Assembly: GCF_023845585.1 (NCBI RefSeq)
Contig: NZ_JAMQHS010000002.1
Location: forward strand, 310,001-374,000
From: Clostridium sp. CMCC3677
Lineage (GTDB): Bacteria > Bacillota > Clostridia > Clostridiales > Clostridiaceae
DNA length: 64,000 nucleotides
Direction: 5' to 3'
Notes under the pieces: generated by a model
Told to the model about the DNA's origin: nothing
Database searches by the model: none
What the model saw: only the letters and a program-made list of their open reading frames with translations
In this document: piece by piece, positions 8,079 to 17,811 of the stretch
How positions within the stretch are numbered: the first letter of the stretch is position 1
Layout: each line of letters begins with the position of its first letter
Made by a program: the position numbers and the translations under genes

Positions 8079-10067
8079 TTATATTATAAATTTATTAATT
8101 TCTTCATTTAATTCTTTAATTGATTGTATTAATTCATCACAAGCTATTCTTATATCTCCACTTGATTCATTAAATTCTTCACCAGTTGCATCAACTTCTT
8201 CTGTAGTTGCAGCCAATTCTTCTGAAATAGCTGTAAGATTTTCAAGTGCATGTAATACATCATCTTTTCTTTCATCATTACTATTAGATATATTTAATAT
8301 TTGTTGTATCTTAGGACTAACTTCTTTTAAAAGTTCTGCAATATTACTAAATGTATCTACTGTTAAGTTTATCTTTTGCTTTTGAGATGAAACTTCTAAA
8401 TTTATACTTTCTGTAGACTTAATAATATTATTGCTTTCTACAAGCACATTATTAATTATTGTTCCTATTTCCCCAACTGATTCTTGACTTTGCTCAGCAA
8501 GTTTCCTTATCTCATCAGCTACTACACTGAATCCTCTACCAGCTTCCCCTGCTCTAGCAGCTTCAATAGCTGCATTTAAAGCAAGTAGATTTGTTTGTTC
8601 AGACAATCCATTAATAGTACTTGTAATATTTTTTATAGATGCAATCTTATTATTCATACCACTTATAACTTCATTAAATGATTTTAATGTTTCATCAAAA
8701 CTATTTAATGAGATATCTAATTCTGAAATACTATTGTTACCATCATCAACTTTGCTTTCAACACTCAAAGAAATTTTTGCAAGATCATTTACGTTTTCGT
8801 TCATAAACTCAACATTATCACCAAATTCTTTCATTTGATTATGAACCTTTAAAATTTCTGTTGATTGATTTGTATTAGCTTCTGCTGATTCATGCATTGC
8901 AATGGAAATATTTTTTGATCCAGCTGTTATTTGATTTGAAGTCCCTTCAAGCATATCAGATTGGTGTTTTAATACATCCACACTATGCTTTACTGCTTGC
9001 ACTATATTTACAATAGAATTTTTAGTGACTTGTAACGCTCTATTTATATCTCCAATTTCATCTTCTTTTTGCATTTCCTTTGTATTTAATTCTTCATTAA
9101 ATATTCCCTTTGATAATACTTCTATACTATTTTTTAATGTCTTTAACCTTTTACCCAAGTTCTCTCCAATAATTATGATAATTATTATTAATATTATTGT
9201 TCCAATAGTTGCAATAGTAATAAATAGTTTTATTAATGAATTTAATTCTTTATCTACATACTTTGCATCAACTTCTAATACCATTGTCCACCCTTCTGTT
9301 AAATTAACAGGAGCATACGCAATATATTTGTCATCTTCTTTTAAAATATTTGACTTTCCCTCTATAACCTTTTTATAAACATTATGTGCTTCATCTGAAA
9401 TATCATCAGATTTTAAAAGATTTTTCTTATTTTTAACATCATCTATAAACTCAGATGCAATTACCGTTCCTGTTTTATCTAATATGTATGAAGTTCCCAT
9501 GTTAAAATATCTTAAACTTTCTATGTCTTTAGATAAAAAGCTACTATCAAAAGTACACGTTAATCCTCCAACAACATCACAACCATTAGTTATAGGTACT
9601 GCTAAAAATATTATTTGTTCATCAGTTCCTTTTACAAATGATGGCGAACTTATATAGATTTCTTTATTACTTACTATGGATTTAAAATATTCTCTATCAG
9701 CTATGTTATTTGAATAACCATCTGTTGAAATTAAATTTCCATTTAAATCAACAATTCCTATAGATCTTAAATCTAAATCATTAACATATTTAATTAATGT
9801 TTTATTTTTTTCTTCTTGTGATACATTTATATCAGAAATTTTATAATCAGCTGCTATTGCTCTTGCAATACTAATTTTGCTGTTTAGTTTTTGTTCTTCT
9901 ATTTTTGTAGCATCACTTATCATTTTTTCCATACTATTTTGTTTAATATTTACTAAATTTTCTTTTACTATAATAAATGTAGAAAAAAATGCTGCTCCAA
10001 ATACAACTATGAAACCTAATACTAATTTTTTTAACAAATCATTTTTTATACTTCTATTATTTTTCAT
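8079..10067 (-). CDS. Methyl-accepting chemotaxis protein with double-Cache sensor
   Basis: 662 residues. One membrane segment is at about 12-34, followed by a sensor region of about 240 residues with double-Cache character ([44 protein letters not shown]), a second membrane segment at about 278-300 and HAMP. The signalling domain has the hairpin tip [20 protein letters not shown], then [20 protein letters not shown]. The RxWY-type amino-acid-binding Cache motif is not evident. The ATG follows TGGAGGAA. It belongs to the same-strand sensory group with the binding protein and the kinase operon. Confidence 0.93.
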   Translation of the reverse strand: MKNNRSIKNDLLKKLVLGFIVVFGAAFFSTFIIVKENLVNIKQNSMEKMISDATKIEEQKLNSKISIARAIAADYKISDINVSQEEKNKTLIKYVNDLDLRSIGIVDLNGNLISTDGYSNNIADREYFKSIVSNKEIYISSPSFVKGTDEQIIFLAVPITNGCDVVGGLTCTFDSSFLSKDIESLRYFNMGTSYILDKTGTVIASEFIDDVKNKKNLLKSDDISDEAHNVYKKVIEGKSNILKEDDKYIAYAPVNLTEGWTMVLEVDAKYVDKELNSLIKLFITIATIGTIILIIIIIIIGENLGKRLKTLKNSIEVLSKGIFNEELNTKEMQKEDEIGDINRALQVTKNSIVNIVQAVKHSVDVLKHQSDMLEGTSNQITAGSKNISIAMHESAEANTNQSTEILKVHNQMKEFGDNVEFMNENVNDLAKISLSVESKVDDGNNSISELDISLNSFDETLKSFNEVISGMNNKIASIKNITSTINGLSEQTNLLALNAAIEAARAGEAGRGFSVVADEIRKLAEQSQESVGEIGTIINNVLVESNNIIKSTESINLEVSSQKQKINLTVDTFSNIAELLKEVSPKIQQILNISNSNDERKDDVLHALENLTAISEELAATTEEVDATGEEFNESSGDIRIACDELIQSIKELNEEINKFII

Positions 10068-10240
10068 ATTTATTCCTCCAAATGTTATTTATACCAATAC
10101 AACCTTACAATTTTAACACTTTTAAAATAGCTAGTCAAATATTTTCAAATAATAAAATCGCACATAAAAAACGTTTTTTGATTAATTTAAGAATAAAATC
10201 TTTAGAATAATTATTAATTTCATAAAAAAATAAACGCAAT

Positions 10241-10274
10241 AAAAAAACTACTCAACAATAATTGTTGAGTAGTT
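10241..10274 (-). terminator. Terminator after UPF0210 gene
   Basis: A hairpin at 10246-10274 (arms of 14 bp, AACTACTCAACAAT and its complement, centred on 10260) is followed on the minus strand by a U run. It lies 35 bases after the stop of the gene at 10309. Confidence 0.8.
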
Positions 10275-10308
10275 CAAATATCTAATAAAAAAATAATTAT
10301 TTTTTATT

Positions 10309-11664
10309 TTAGTTCTTAAATGAATGTATAGGCGCCGGAATTCTTCCACCTCTTTGGGCAAATAATTCTGATGAATTTTCATTCACTTTCATTACAGGTG
10401 CTCTACCTAAAAGGCCACCAAATTCAACCATATCTCCAACTATGCATCCTGGTGCTGGTATTATTCTAACTGCTGTTGTTTTATTATTTATAACACCAAT
10501 TGCAGCCTCATCAGCAATCATTGCAGATATTGTAGATGCTGGTGTATTACCTGGAATTGCAATCATATCAAGTCCTACTGAACATACACAAGTCATTCCT
10601 TCTAATTTTTCCAAGTTTAATGATCCCTTAATTACAGCTTCAATCATTCCTGCATCTTCAGATACAGGGATAAATGCACCACTTAATCCCCCTACATGGC
10701 TACATGCCATAACCCCGCCTTTTTTAACGGCATCATTAAGCATTGCAAGAGCAGCTATCGTTCCATGTGTTCCTACTGTTTCAAGTCCTATTTCTTCCAA
10801 TATTTCTGCTACTGAATCACCAACTGCTGGGGTTGGTGCTAAAGATAAATCAACTATTCCAAAAGGAACATCTAATCTTCTTGAAGCTTCATTAGCAACT
10901 AATTCGCCCATTCTCGTAACTTTGAAAGCAGTTTTCTTTATTGTTTCTGCAACAACATCAAAAGATTGTCCTCTGACTTTTTCTAAAGCTCTTTTAACAA
11001 CTCCTGGTCCACTTACTCCAACATTTATTATTTTTTCTGCTTCTCCCACTCCATGAAATGCTCCAGCCATAAATGGATTGTCTTCTACTGCATTAGCAAA
11101 TACAACTAACTTTGCACATCCAAATCCTTTTTTATCTTTCGTAAGCTCTGCTGTTTTCTTTATAATTTCTCCCATATCCCTAACAGCATTCATATTTATT
11201 CCTGATTTTGTACATCCAACATTTACAGAGGCACAAACTTTTTGTGTAGTTGCTAATGCTTCTGGAATAGAACTTATTAATATCTTATCTCCCTTAGTAC
11301 ATCCCTTTTGTACTAAAGCTGAAAATCCACCTAAGAAATCTATTCCTAAAGTTTCAGCCGCTTTATCTAAAGTTTGAGCAAATTTCACATAACTTTCTTC
11401 ATTAGTAGCTCCTGCAATTATAGATATAGGCGTTACTGAAACTCTTTTATTTACTATTGGAATTCCAAATTCAGATTCTATTTGTCTTCCCACTTCTACT
11501 AAATGTTCTGCAGATTTTGTAATCTTATCATATATCTTTATTCTAGCTTTTTCTCCATCCGGATCTATACAATCTAATAATGAAATCCCCATTGTTATAG
11601 TTCTTATATCTAACTTTTCCTCTTCAATCATCTTTATTGTCTCAAGTATTTTATTAGTATTCAT
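10309..11664 (-). CDS. UPF0210 / DUF711 family protein
   Basis: 451 residues, matching the length and character of UPF0210 (PFL2-like) proteins: [20 protein letters not shown] start, an internal [16 protein letters not shown] block, glycine-rich [37 protein letters not shown] and a C-terminal [20 protein letters not shown]. The family is related in fold to glycyl-radical barrel proteins but has no glycyl radical motif here, and its reaction is not established. It is the second gene of a two-gene operon with an ACT-domain protein 14 bases upstream, the usual arrangement for this family, so the ACT protein is probably its regulatory partner. Confidence 0.9.
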   Translation of the reverse strand: MNTNKILETIKMIEEEKLDIRTITMGISLLDCIDPDGEKARIKIYDKITKSAEHLVEVGRQIESEFGIPIVNKRVSVTPISIIAGATNEESYVKFAQTLDKAAETLGIDFLGGFSALVQKGCTKGDKILISSIPEALATTQKVCASVNVGCTKSGINMNAVRDMGEIIKKTAELTKDKKGFGCAKLVVFANAVEDNPFMAGAFHGVGEAEKIINVGVSGPGVVKRALEKVRGQSFDVVAETIKKTAFKVTRMGELVANEASRRLDVPFGIVDLSLAPTPAVGDSVAEILEEIGLETVGTHGTIAALAMLNDAVKKGGVMACSHVGGLSGAFIPVSEDAGMIEAVIKGSLNLEKLEGMTCVCSVGLDMIAIPGNTPASTISAMIADEAAIGVINNKTTAVRIIPAPGCIVGDMVEFGGLLGRAPVMKVNENSSELFAQRGGRIPAPIHSFKN

Positions 11665-11678
11665 AAGTTTCCCCCCAA

Positions 11679-11948
11679 TTATAGTGAATGCATAGACTTA
11701 AAAATTTCTTCTCTTTGAATCTTAACTTCAACACCAAGTTCTATACCTTTAGCATTTAATGCTTTGTGTACGTCTTCAAATTGTGTATTCATATTTTTAC
11801 AATCTAATGCCATCATCATAGTAAAAAATCCTTGCATTATTGTTTGGTTAACATCTAATATGTTAATATTAAATTCTTGTAGTTTGTTGCTAACCCCTGC
11901 AATAATACCAACTTTATCTTCCCCAATTACTGTTAATATTGCTTTCAT
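11679..11948 (-). CDS. ACT-domain protein, UPF0237 family
   Basis: 89 residues from the preferred ATG at 11946-11948 (an in-frame ATG at 11963 exists, but GGAG lies inside that extension at correct distance from the second ATG). The sequence [20 protein letters not shown] is a typical ACT start, followed by [21 protein letters not shown] domains bind small effectors, often amino acids. It is cotranscribed with the UPF0210 gene. Confidence 0.9.
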   Translation of the reverse strand: MKAILTVIGEDKVGIIAGVSNKLQEFNINILDVNQTIMQGFFTMMMALDCKNMNTQFEDVHKALNAKGIELGVEVKIQREEIFKSMHSL

Positions 11949-12114
11949 GCTTATCTTCTCCATTTCATAAATTAATTTTTATTGAATAAATATATATTTA
12001 CAAATATTTTAAAATAATACTTTAATTCTATATTTTCTTTTATAATTTGTCAATTTTAATATATTTATTAATTTATACCATATTAATCCTATTTATTAAT
12101 GCATTTTTAATAAA

Positions 12115-14334
12115 TTATTCGTCTTTAGGTTCTTCATTTTCTTTTTCTTTTATACCTTTAGAATATTTTCTACCAATTTTTTTAAACTTTGAAATTAAAA
12201 TCGAATCTCCTTTTTCCATTGATTTATTTTTTAAAAAGTACATTATTATAGATACCATAATAAATATTAAAAATAATGTTACAATTCCTAATAAACCTTT
12301 TACCCTAGAATCTAATGAATTTATTTTTTGATAAATTGGCTTAGACACCTCTTTTTTCATTTTATATGTTTTTATATTTCCATATTGATCTATTACAGCA
12401 CAATCACCACTAAGTTCATATATTTTTTTTGATGAACTTAAATACTCTAATGAATTTCTTAATATCTCCTCATTTGGTGATGTTATTACAAGCATTGCTT
12501 TTTGAAGGTTGTATGGAGATATATCAAGTTGAAAAGTAGAAATTTCACTTGAAAATGGTTCTGTTAAAAATAACTTTTCATTTGATAAAAATTTTGAATA
12601 TGTTTCATTATACTTAAACCAAAGATTATTATTTAATTTTTTAATAAGCTTATTATTTGCTGGAGTTCCATATACAACTATATTACTATCTTTTTCCTCC
12701 CCATTTATTCTTGAACTTCTAATTGTTTTTAAACTTCCAGTATTGTAATATAAATCTTTACCTAAATAAGTAAAAACTCTTCCTATATAAGTTAAATCTT
12801 GTGATGTCAAATTATCAGGCAAAACTACTAATGTATCATTATAAGTTCTATCTTTAATAAAAGGTGCTCCATATGTGGAAAAGTAGTAATTATCTATATC
12901 AGTTAATCCAGTATATATATACGAGTCTCCACTCACTAAAGCCCAGGGCATTTCTTCTTGTCTTTTTTCGCAGTATGAATTTTCCATTTCTAAATCAAAA
13001 GCTATAGTAAGTTCCATGTAACTACTTAATTTAACATCATCTGGTATTGTTAATTCCAATTCGTCACCATTTGCTTTATCTTTTTCTAATTTTTTGCTTC
13101 CAATGGGAGTATTGTTCATGTATATAGTTACTAAACTTCTATTGAAATCTAAGTTTTCAGAATATCTCATAAATAATTTTATTTTATCACCAGAGCTTAA
13201 CACTCTATTTTTAGGTAAACTATAATTTAAAGTAGTACTTCTTCTAAATTGACCTTTTAAATGAATTTCATTACTTCCAATATCCTTGAAAGTTATTCTT
13301 CCATTCTCCTCTTTGCTTTTCATTTCTTCTTTTAAGTTTTTATCTACTATAAATGTATCATTGTCTAATTGAAAAACAATATCGTTATTCATAAGTGTTT
13401 TTACACCTTTTAAAAGACTTTCATTATTGTTGCTTAAAATAAGTAACATCTTTCTATTTTCATCATTACTATATGGTGAATTCAACACTTTTATAATACA
13501 GTCTTCATTTTCCACATTATTTGATAGACTTATTTCTTTAGGAAGAATATCATAATTTCCAATATAAATTACATTTTGAGATTTTTTCTTAAAAAAGTCA
13601 TCATATTTTAATATTTCTCCATAATAGTCTCCATTTTCATACATCTTTCCTAAGTAAGAATTTAATAATAGTGCAGCACTTAATTCTCCATCACTATACT
13701 CGTTTGGTATTACTATGTTTGTAGATACATATTCTTTATCATCTTCCTTTAAATAAGGATATGGAAAATTGGATATTTTATTGTCAGCTATAACATTATT
13801 AAAATTAACTTTTACATTTGAATCACCTTTTAAAGTAATCCAATTTGCAATATTAACATCATCTATACACGGTAAATCTGAAATTCTTGAATATGTTTCA
13901 ACTTTCAATTCATTACTTCCACTTAAAAGTAAATCTTTTGGGATGTTTAGTTTAATATCTTGAATTTCTGTCTTTTTATCATAATATATTTTTTTAGAAT
14001 AAAAATTAACATTATTAATAGACAGTACTATGTATGCATCTTTTTTACTATCTACTAATTGATTTATTGAAAATTTTATATGTGCTTCAACAAAGTTAAC
14101 ATTCCACCATTTATTAATATTAAAATACCAACTGTGACTTGAAAATACACCTTTAAAGCTTAAATCATTTCCCATTTTATATGTCCTTGTATTAATTGTA
14201 TTTTCTACATTTATAAAATTCTTAATTGGATCTGCGTTTACTTTGATAGGCAACATATTTACTAAAAGTATAATTACAAAAGTAAAAAATAATAAAAATT
14301 TTAATTTATGTAAAATTACCTTCACCTTACTCAT
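12115..14334 (-). CDS. BcsB-like exopolysaccharide synthesis protein
   Basis: 739 residues. There is an N-terminal signal segment (about 12-34), then a large extracytoplasmic part with two repeated beta-rich modules alternating with alpha/beta lobes, then one C-terminal membrane segment (about 685-708) and a charged KEKENEEPKDE tail. This is the architecture of BcsB, the partner that guides the nascent glucan from cellulose synthase. Recognisable pieces are TLNYSLPKNRVLSSGDKIKL, SRVTIYMNNTPIGSKKL-like text and DDVKLSSYMELTIAFDLEME. It is the last gene of the EPS operon, 21 bases after the GT2 gene. In Gram-positives it would stay membrane-anchored on the outer face. The exact polymer is unknown. 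Confidence 0.78.
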   Translation of the reverse strand: MSKVKVILHKLKFLLFFTFVIILLVNMLPIKVNADPIKNFINVENTINTRTYKMGNDLSFKGVFSSHSWYFNINKWWNVNFVEAHIKFSINQLVDSKKDAYIVLSINNVNFYSKKIYYDKKTEIQDIKLNIPKDLLLSGSNELKVETYSRISDLPCIDDVNIANWITLKGDSNVKVNFNNVIADNKISNFPYPYLKEDDKEYVSTNIVIPNEYSDGELSAALLLNSYLGKMYENGDYYGEILKYDDFFKKKSQNVIYIGNYDILPKEISLSNNVENEDCIIKVLNSPYSNDENRKMLLILSNNNESLLKGVKTLMNNDIVFQLDNDTFIVDKNLKEEMKSKEENGRITFKDIGSNEIHLKGQFRRSTTLNYSLPKNRVLSSGDKIKLFMRYSENLDFNRSLVTIYMNNTPIGSKKLEKDKANGDELELTIPDDVKLSSYMELTIAFDLEMENSYCEKRQEEMPWALVSGDSYIYTGLTDIDNYYFSTYGAPFIKDRTYNDTLVVLPDNLTSQDLTYIGRVFTYLGKDLYYNTGSLKTIRSSRINGEEKDSNIVVYGTPANNKLIKKLNNNLWFKYNETYSKFLSNEKLFLTEPFSSEISTFQLDISPYNLQKAMLVITSPNEEILRNSLEYLSSSKKIYELSGDCAVIDQYGNIKTYKMKKEVSKPIYQKINSLDSRVKGLLGIVTLFLIFIMVSIIMYFLKNKSMEKGDSILISKFKKIGRKYSKGIKEKENEEPKDE

Positions 14335-14355
14335 ATATCAGTGCCTCCTCCAAGT

Positions 14356-15606
14356 TTAAAACCTTTCAGTTTTATACCATTTAGTTTCTCTTTTTAACAA
14401 TGAATCTTTTATGTAATTACAAAACCCTATTGCTGCTACAACAGCCCATAATTTACAATAAGTAAAATACATTATAGATATAACCATAATATTTTTTATA
14501 TTTAATTCTCCCTTTTCTGTTGAAATTGCTATCATTATAGAAAGATTAAACACTAAATACGCCATAATCCACAATATTAACCCATATCCAGTAACATTTA
14601 TTTGAATTATATCTCCAAATCCTAATAAAAATAACATATCTGAAATAACACTAGCTGATAAAAAGAAAAAATAAATCATCGTGTAATACAATATATCAAA
14701 TTTAGTTACGCCAAAGCCTGGTTTAAATAAGTATTTGAAATTTTTTATAACTACATAAGTGTTCCCTTTAGCCCATCTGCTTCTTTGCTTAAACCACACA
14801 TTTAATGTTTGAGGCTCTTGTTCATATGTTACAGCAAGAGGCATAAATTTTATTTTGTATCCCATCATATAAATTCTAAAACTCACTTCTGTATCTTCTG
14901 TTATAGCTTTTGTATCCCATCCATTCATTTCTTCCATAATACTTCTTCTCACTACAAAGTTGGTACCTGGAATAGTACAAAGTTTAAACATTTCCCATCG
15001 TCCTGCTTGAGCCATCCATTGATACGTTAATGTTTCTATATTTATAAAATTGGTTAATAAGTTTTTATCTTTATTTCTACATCTAAATTTTCCAATAACT
15101 GCACCTAATTTATCATCCTCTAACAATGTTTGAACTAAATATTTTAATGCTTTAAAATCCGGAGTATTGTCAGCATCATAAACAGCTAAAATTTCTCCCT
15201 TGCTTTTTTCAAGCCCTATATTAAGTGCATTGGATTTTCCCTTTCCACCAGTTATATTATCAGTGTTTATTATTATTAAATTCCTATCTAAAACATTTTC
15301 TTTAACCTTTTGTAGTATTTCTGTTGAATTATCACTTGAATTATCGTTTATTATTATAATTTCATATCTATCATGAGGATAATCTAATTCTAGTAATGAT
15401 TCTACTGTTTTTCTTATAACAATAGCTTCATTATGTGCTGGAACCATAACTGATACAAAAGGGTAGTACTTTAATTTCTCTTTCATTTTTTTATTTTGTA
15501 CTTTAGAATAGTATATATATCCAAATACAACTAAAATAATATTAACAAATATTATTATCCAAATTATTCCCAGGGAATATAGTGCCATGTAGTCAAATAC
15601 ATTCAT
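14356..15606 (-). CDS. Cellulose-synthase-like membrane glycosyltransferase (GT2)
   Basis: 416 residues. One membrane segment is at about 8-32 and two or three follow about residue 310. The catalytic domain has the processive GT2 residues: VPAHNE near 55, DAD at 144-146, TED at 236-238 and QRSRW at 274-278. Such enzymes polymerise sugar from a UDP-sugar and extrude the chain. There is no room for a C-terminal PilZ domain (about 100 residues shorter than that would need), so direct cyclic di-GMP control as in BcsA is not expected. It lies between DUF2334 and BcsB-like genes. The product could be a beta-glucan or another homopolymer. Confidence 0.9.
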   Translation of the reverse strand: MNVFDYMALYSLGIIWIIIFVNIILVVFGYIYYSKVQNKKMKEKLKYYPFVSVMVPAHNEAIVIRKTVESLLELDYPHDRYEIIIINDNSSDNSTEILQKVKENVLDRNLIIINTDNITGGKGKSNALNIGLEKSKGEILAVYDADNTPDFKALKYLVQTLLEDDKLGAVIGKFRCRNKDKNLLTNFINIETLTYQWMAQAGRWEMFKLCTIPGTNFVVRRSIMEEMNGWDTKAITEDTEVSFRIYMMGYKIKFMPLAVTYEQEPQTLNVWFKQRSRWAKGNTYVVIKNFKYLFKPGFGVTKFDILYYTMIYFFFLSASVISDMLFLLGFGDIIQINVTGYGLILWIMAYLVFNLSIMIAISTEKGELNIKNIMVISIMYFTYCKLWAVVAAIGFCNYIKDSLLKRETKWYKTERF

Positions 15607-15617
15607 AACATTTTCTC

Positions 15618-16973
15618 CTATTTTAAAAATTTTCTTTTATCAATATTAAAACTTATCAAAACAATTATTATAAAAAGAATTACAACTACGGTACTAATAA
15701 TCACAAGTATTTTATTTGTTTTATCCAAACTTATATTAACGTCCTTATGCCTCTGATTTTCATATCCATTTACTGCTGCTTTATATTTTTCACTATCAAC
15801 AAACTGTAACTGTGTAACATTCTTATCATTTAAAAATATTCCATTTTTATTACTCTTTACATTTAAATTATCAATAGTAATACTGCTACTTATATCATCA
15901 GTATCTTTAAAATATATATCTTTATCTAATAATTCTTTAACCTTATTCTTAAATTCATTAATAGATAATTTACTGCTTATATTTACAGCTATATTATTAT
16001 GTAAATTACTTCCATTATCCAAGTTAACTTTTTCAATTATATTCTTATAAGATGGTATATTATATTTATCAAGCTCTAAAATTCCTATATCTATATTAGA
16101 ATCTATAAAAATAGTATCCGTCTTTTTAAGCAATTCCTTTAAATCATCTCTATAGAGCCAATAATCACTTATACTTATAGCAGTTGGATAAATCCAGTAA
16201 TTAATATAATTTTTAAATCCTAAATCAACTTTTTCTTCTATATCTTTTCCTTGAACATTTAAACTTACTAATGGTGGAAGAGCTAATACTATTTCTCCAC
16301 CATTAGCTTGTGCATATCTTAACACTTCAGCAAATCTATTCATAGCAGGTAAATTTTCATTTTTGAATACAGGAAGTACTTCAATAAAAAAACGTATTCC
16401 CATTTCTTTTAAATAATCTATTTCTTCAAATAAGATATTAAGATCATTAAAAGGAGTTACTTCATTTAAATAAAAGTATATATTTTCTTCATATTTTTTA
16501 TTGAAATTTTTATAAATTAAATCATATATTTTAGTATATCTATATTTATCAAAATTTAAATCTTCTAAATATATTAGTTTATTTATATTTAAAAAATCAG
16601 CATATGATTTTTTCCCAATCCAAAATATTTCATTCTTATATTTAATTAAATTTTGTTTTAAGGTCTCACTTAAGGTATTTTTACTTAAATTTAGTATAAA
16701 AATAGCTTTATACTGTGATAAATCTTCTCCCTCATAAGCTGAGAATCTCGTTATTTCAATATCATCAGCAAATTCTAAACATATTCTATTTAAATAATTT
16801 AAAATATTTCTTTTTTCTCCATATTCTTTATAGATATCATATAAGACTAACACTTTTCCTATAGGCTCAACACTATATACATTTTTAATTAAACATAAAC
16901 TATTTATAAGTATAAAAATTAATACTAATATAATTAATTTCTTAACTTTAAATAGTTTATTCTTGAATGTCAT
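15618..16973 (-). CDS. DUF2334 extracytoplasmic protein of the EPS operon
   Basis: About 451 residues. It begins with a hydrophobic signal anchor (about 10-30) and ends with a membrane segment (about 423-445) and a basic KRKFLK tail, so the body lies outside the membrane. The centre has the DUF2334 signature (YLNEVTPFNDLNILFEEIDY, then LKEMGIRFFIEVLPVF, and GGEIVLALPP). That family is distantly related to polysaccharide deacetylases and may trim or deacetylate the polymer, but the activity is not established. The ATG at 16973 has GGAAA before it; a TTG two codons upstream is less likely. It overlaps the GGDEF-like gene by 17 bases. Confidence 0.8.
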   Translation of the reverse strand: MTFKNKLFKVKKLIILVLIFILINSLCLIKNVYSVEPIGKVLVLYDIYKEYGEKRNILNYLNRICLEFADDIEITRFSAYEGEDLSQYKAIFILNLSKNTLSETLKQNLIKYKNEIFWIGKKSYADFLNINKLIYLEDLNFDKYRYTKIYDLIYKNFNKKYEENIYFYLNEVTPFNDLNILFEEIDYLKEMGIRFFIEVLPVFKNENLPAMNRFAEVLRYAQANGGEIVLALPPLVSLNVQGKDIEEKVDLGFKNYINYWIYPTAISISDYWLYRDDLKELLKKTDTIFIDSNIDIGILELDKYNIPSYKNIIEKVNLDNGSNLHNNIAVNISSKLSINEFKNKVKELLDKDIYFKDTDDISSSITIDNLNVKSNKNGIFLNDKNVTQLQFVDSEKYKAAVNGYENQRHKDVNISLDKTNKILVIISTVVVILFIIIVLISFNIDKRKFLK

Positions 16974-17811
16974 ATTCAATTTCCTTTTCAGCTTTTATTA
17001 AGAATTCCATAGAATCCTTTATTGATTTATCAAATGTACATGATCCCATTTGAATATCTAACTTTACATTTTTATATAATGAATATTGTATGAAATCGGC
17101 ATTATTTATATTTTCTCTAAACCTCTTCTTTACAACCTTAGCACCATCTTCATTAGTAATTGTTATAAATGCTAGTGTACTTTCATTTAATATGTACTTT
17201 ACATCTTCTTCTCTTAAGGCTTTTTTTAATATGTTACATGTTTGAACCAATAATTCTAAATACTTTTTTCTTCCAAGAATTCTTTTTAATTTATCTGCGA
17301 ATTTAACTTTTACCATTATTAAAGTTAGTGGTAACTTATGTCTCTTGCTTATATTCATATATATTGGTAATTCCATCATAATTGCTTTATCATTTCTTAT
17401 TCCTGTAGATTCATCAATCATTATAAGTCTCGAATTCTCTTCTTCCAAAGATATCACTTTTTCTTGCAGCGATACTATATTTTTTGACATCAATGAAACT
17501 ATTAAAGCAGTAATAGGTATTGTTACAATCCAATAATATGTATTAAATTCAACAGTAATATTACCAGTAAGATTCAAGTATAATTTTACACTCATATAAA
17601 TAAAATCAACTATCAAAGTAACAATTAATGAAAATGTCACATTAGTATAGTAGCTTATAACTGCAATGATCATTATAAGTGTCAGCATAAAGTAATTTTC
17701 AAAAGATTGTTGAAAGTTAAAAATATTAAAGCTAATAGATATAATAAAAAAATAAGTTATTAAAAATGTTATTAAAATATCTACCTTTTTTCTAATGTTT
17801 ATCTCATTCAT
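16957..17811 (-). CDS. Membrane protein with degenerate GGDEF domain and conserved I-site (probable c-di-GMP receptor)
   Basis: 284 residues. Four or so membrane segments occupy residues about 10-110, followed by a short coiled coil and a GGDEF-fold domain from about 128 (DESTGIRNDKA). The catalytic GGDEF motif is replaced by NESTL at 209-213, so cyclase activity is not expected. The product-binding RxxD I-site is intact (R200-E-E-D203) at exactly the normal distance, nine residues before the motif. Such proteins bind cyclic di-GMP as receptors; PelD and, as I recall, PssE of the Listeria Pss system work this way. Start and stop codons overlap its neighbours on both sides, so tight coupling in the EPS operon is clear. 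Confidence 0.82.
   Translation of the reverse strand: MNEINIRKKVDILITFLITYFFIISISFNIFNFQQSFENYFMLTLIMIIAVISYYTNVTFSLIVTLIVDFIYMSVKLYLNLTGNITVEFNTYYWIVTIPITALIVSLMSKNIVSLQEKVISLEEENSRLIMIDESTGIRNDKAIMMELPIYMNISKRHKLPLTLIMVKVKFADKLKRILGRKKYLELLVQTCNILKKALREEDVKYILNESTLAFITITNEDGAKVVKKRFRENINNADFIQYSLYKNVKLDIQMGSCTFDKSIKDSMEFLIKAEKEIEYDIQE

Noticed and set aside
10442-11377. Long plus-strand frames opposite the UPF0210 gene
   Set aside because: They are antisense shadows of a clearly conserved minus-strand protein.
12047-12331. Plus-strand frame of 94 codons overlapping the end of the BcsB-like gene
   Set aside because: It is a shadow of the minus-strand coding sequence, hydrophobic by AT bias and without a ribosome site.
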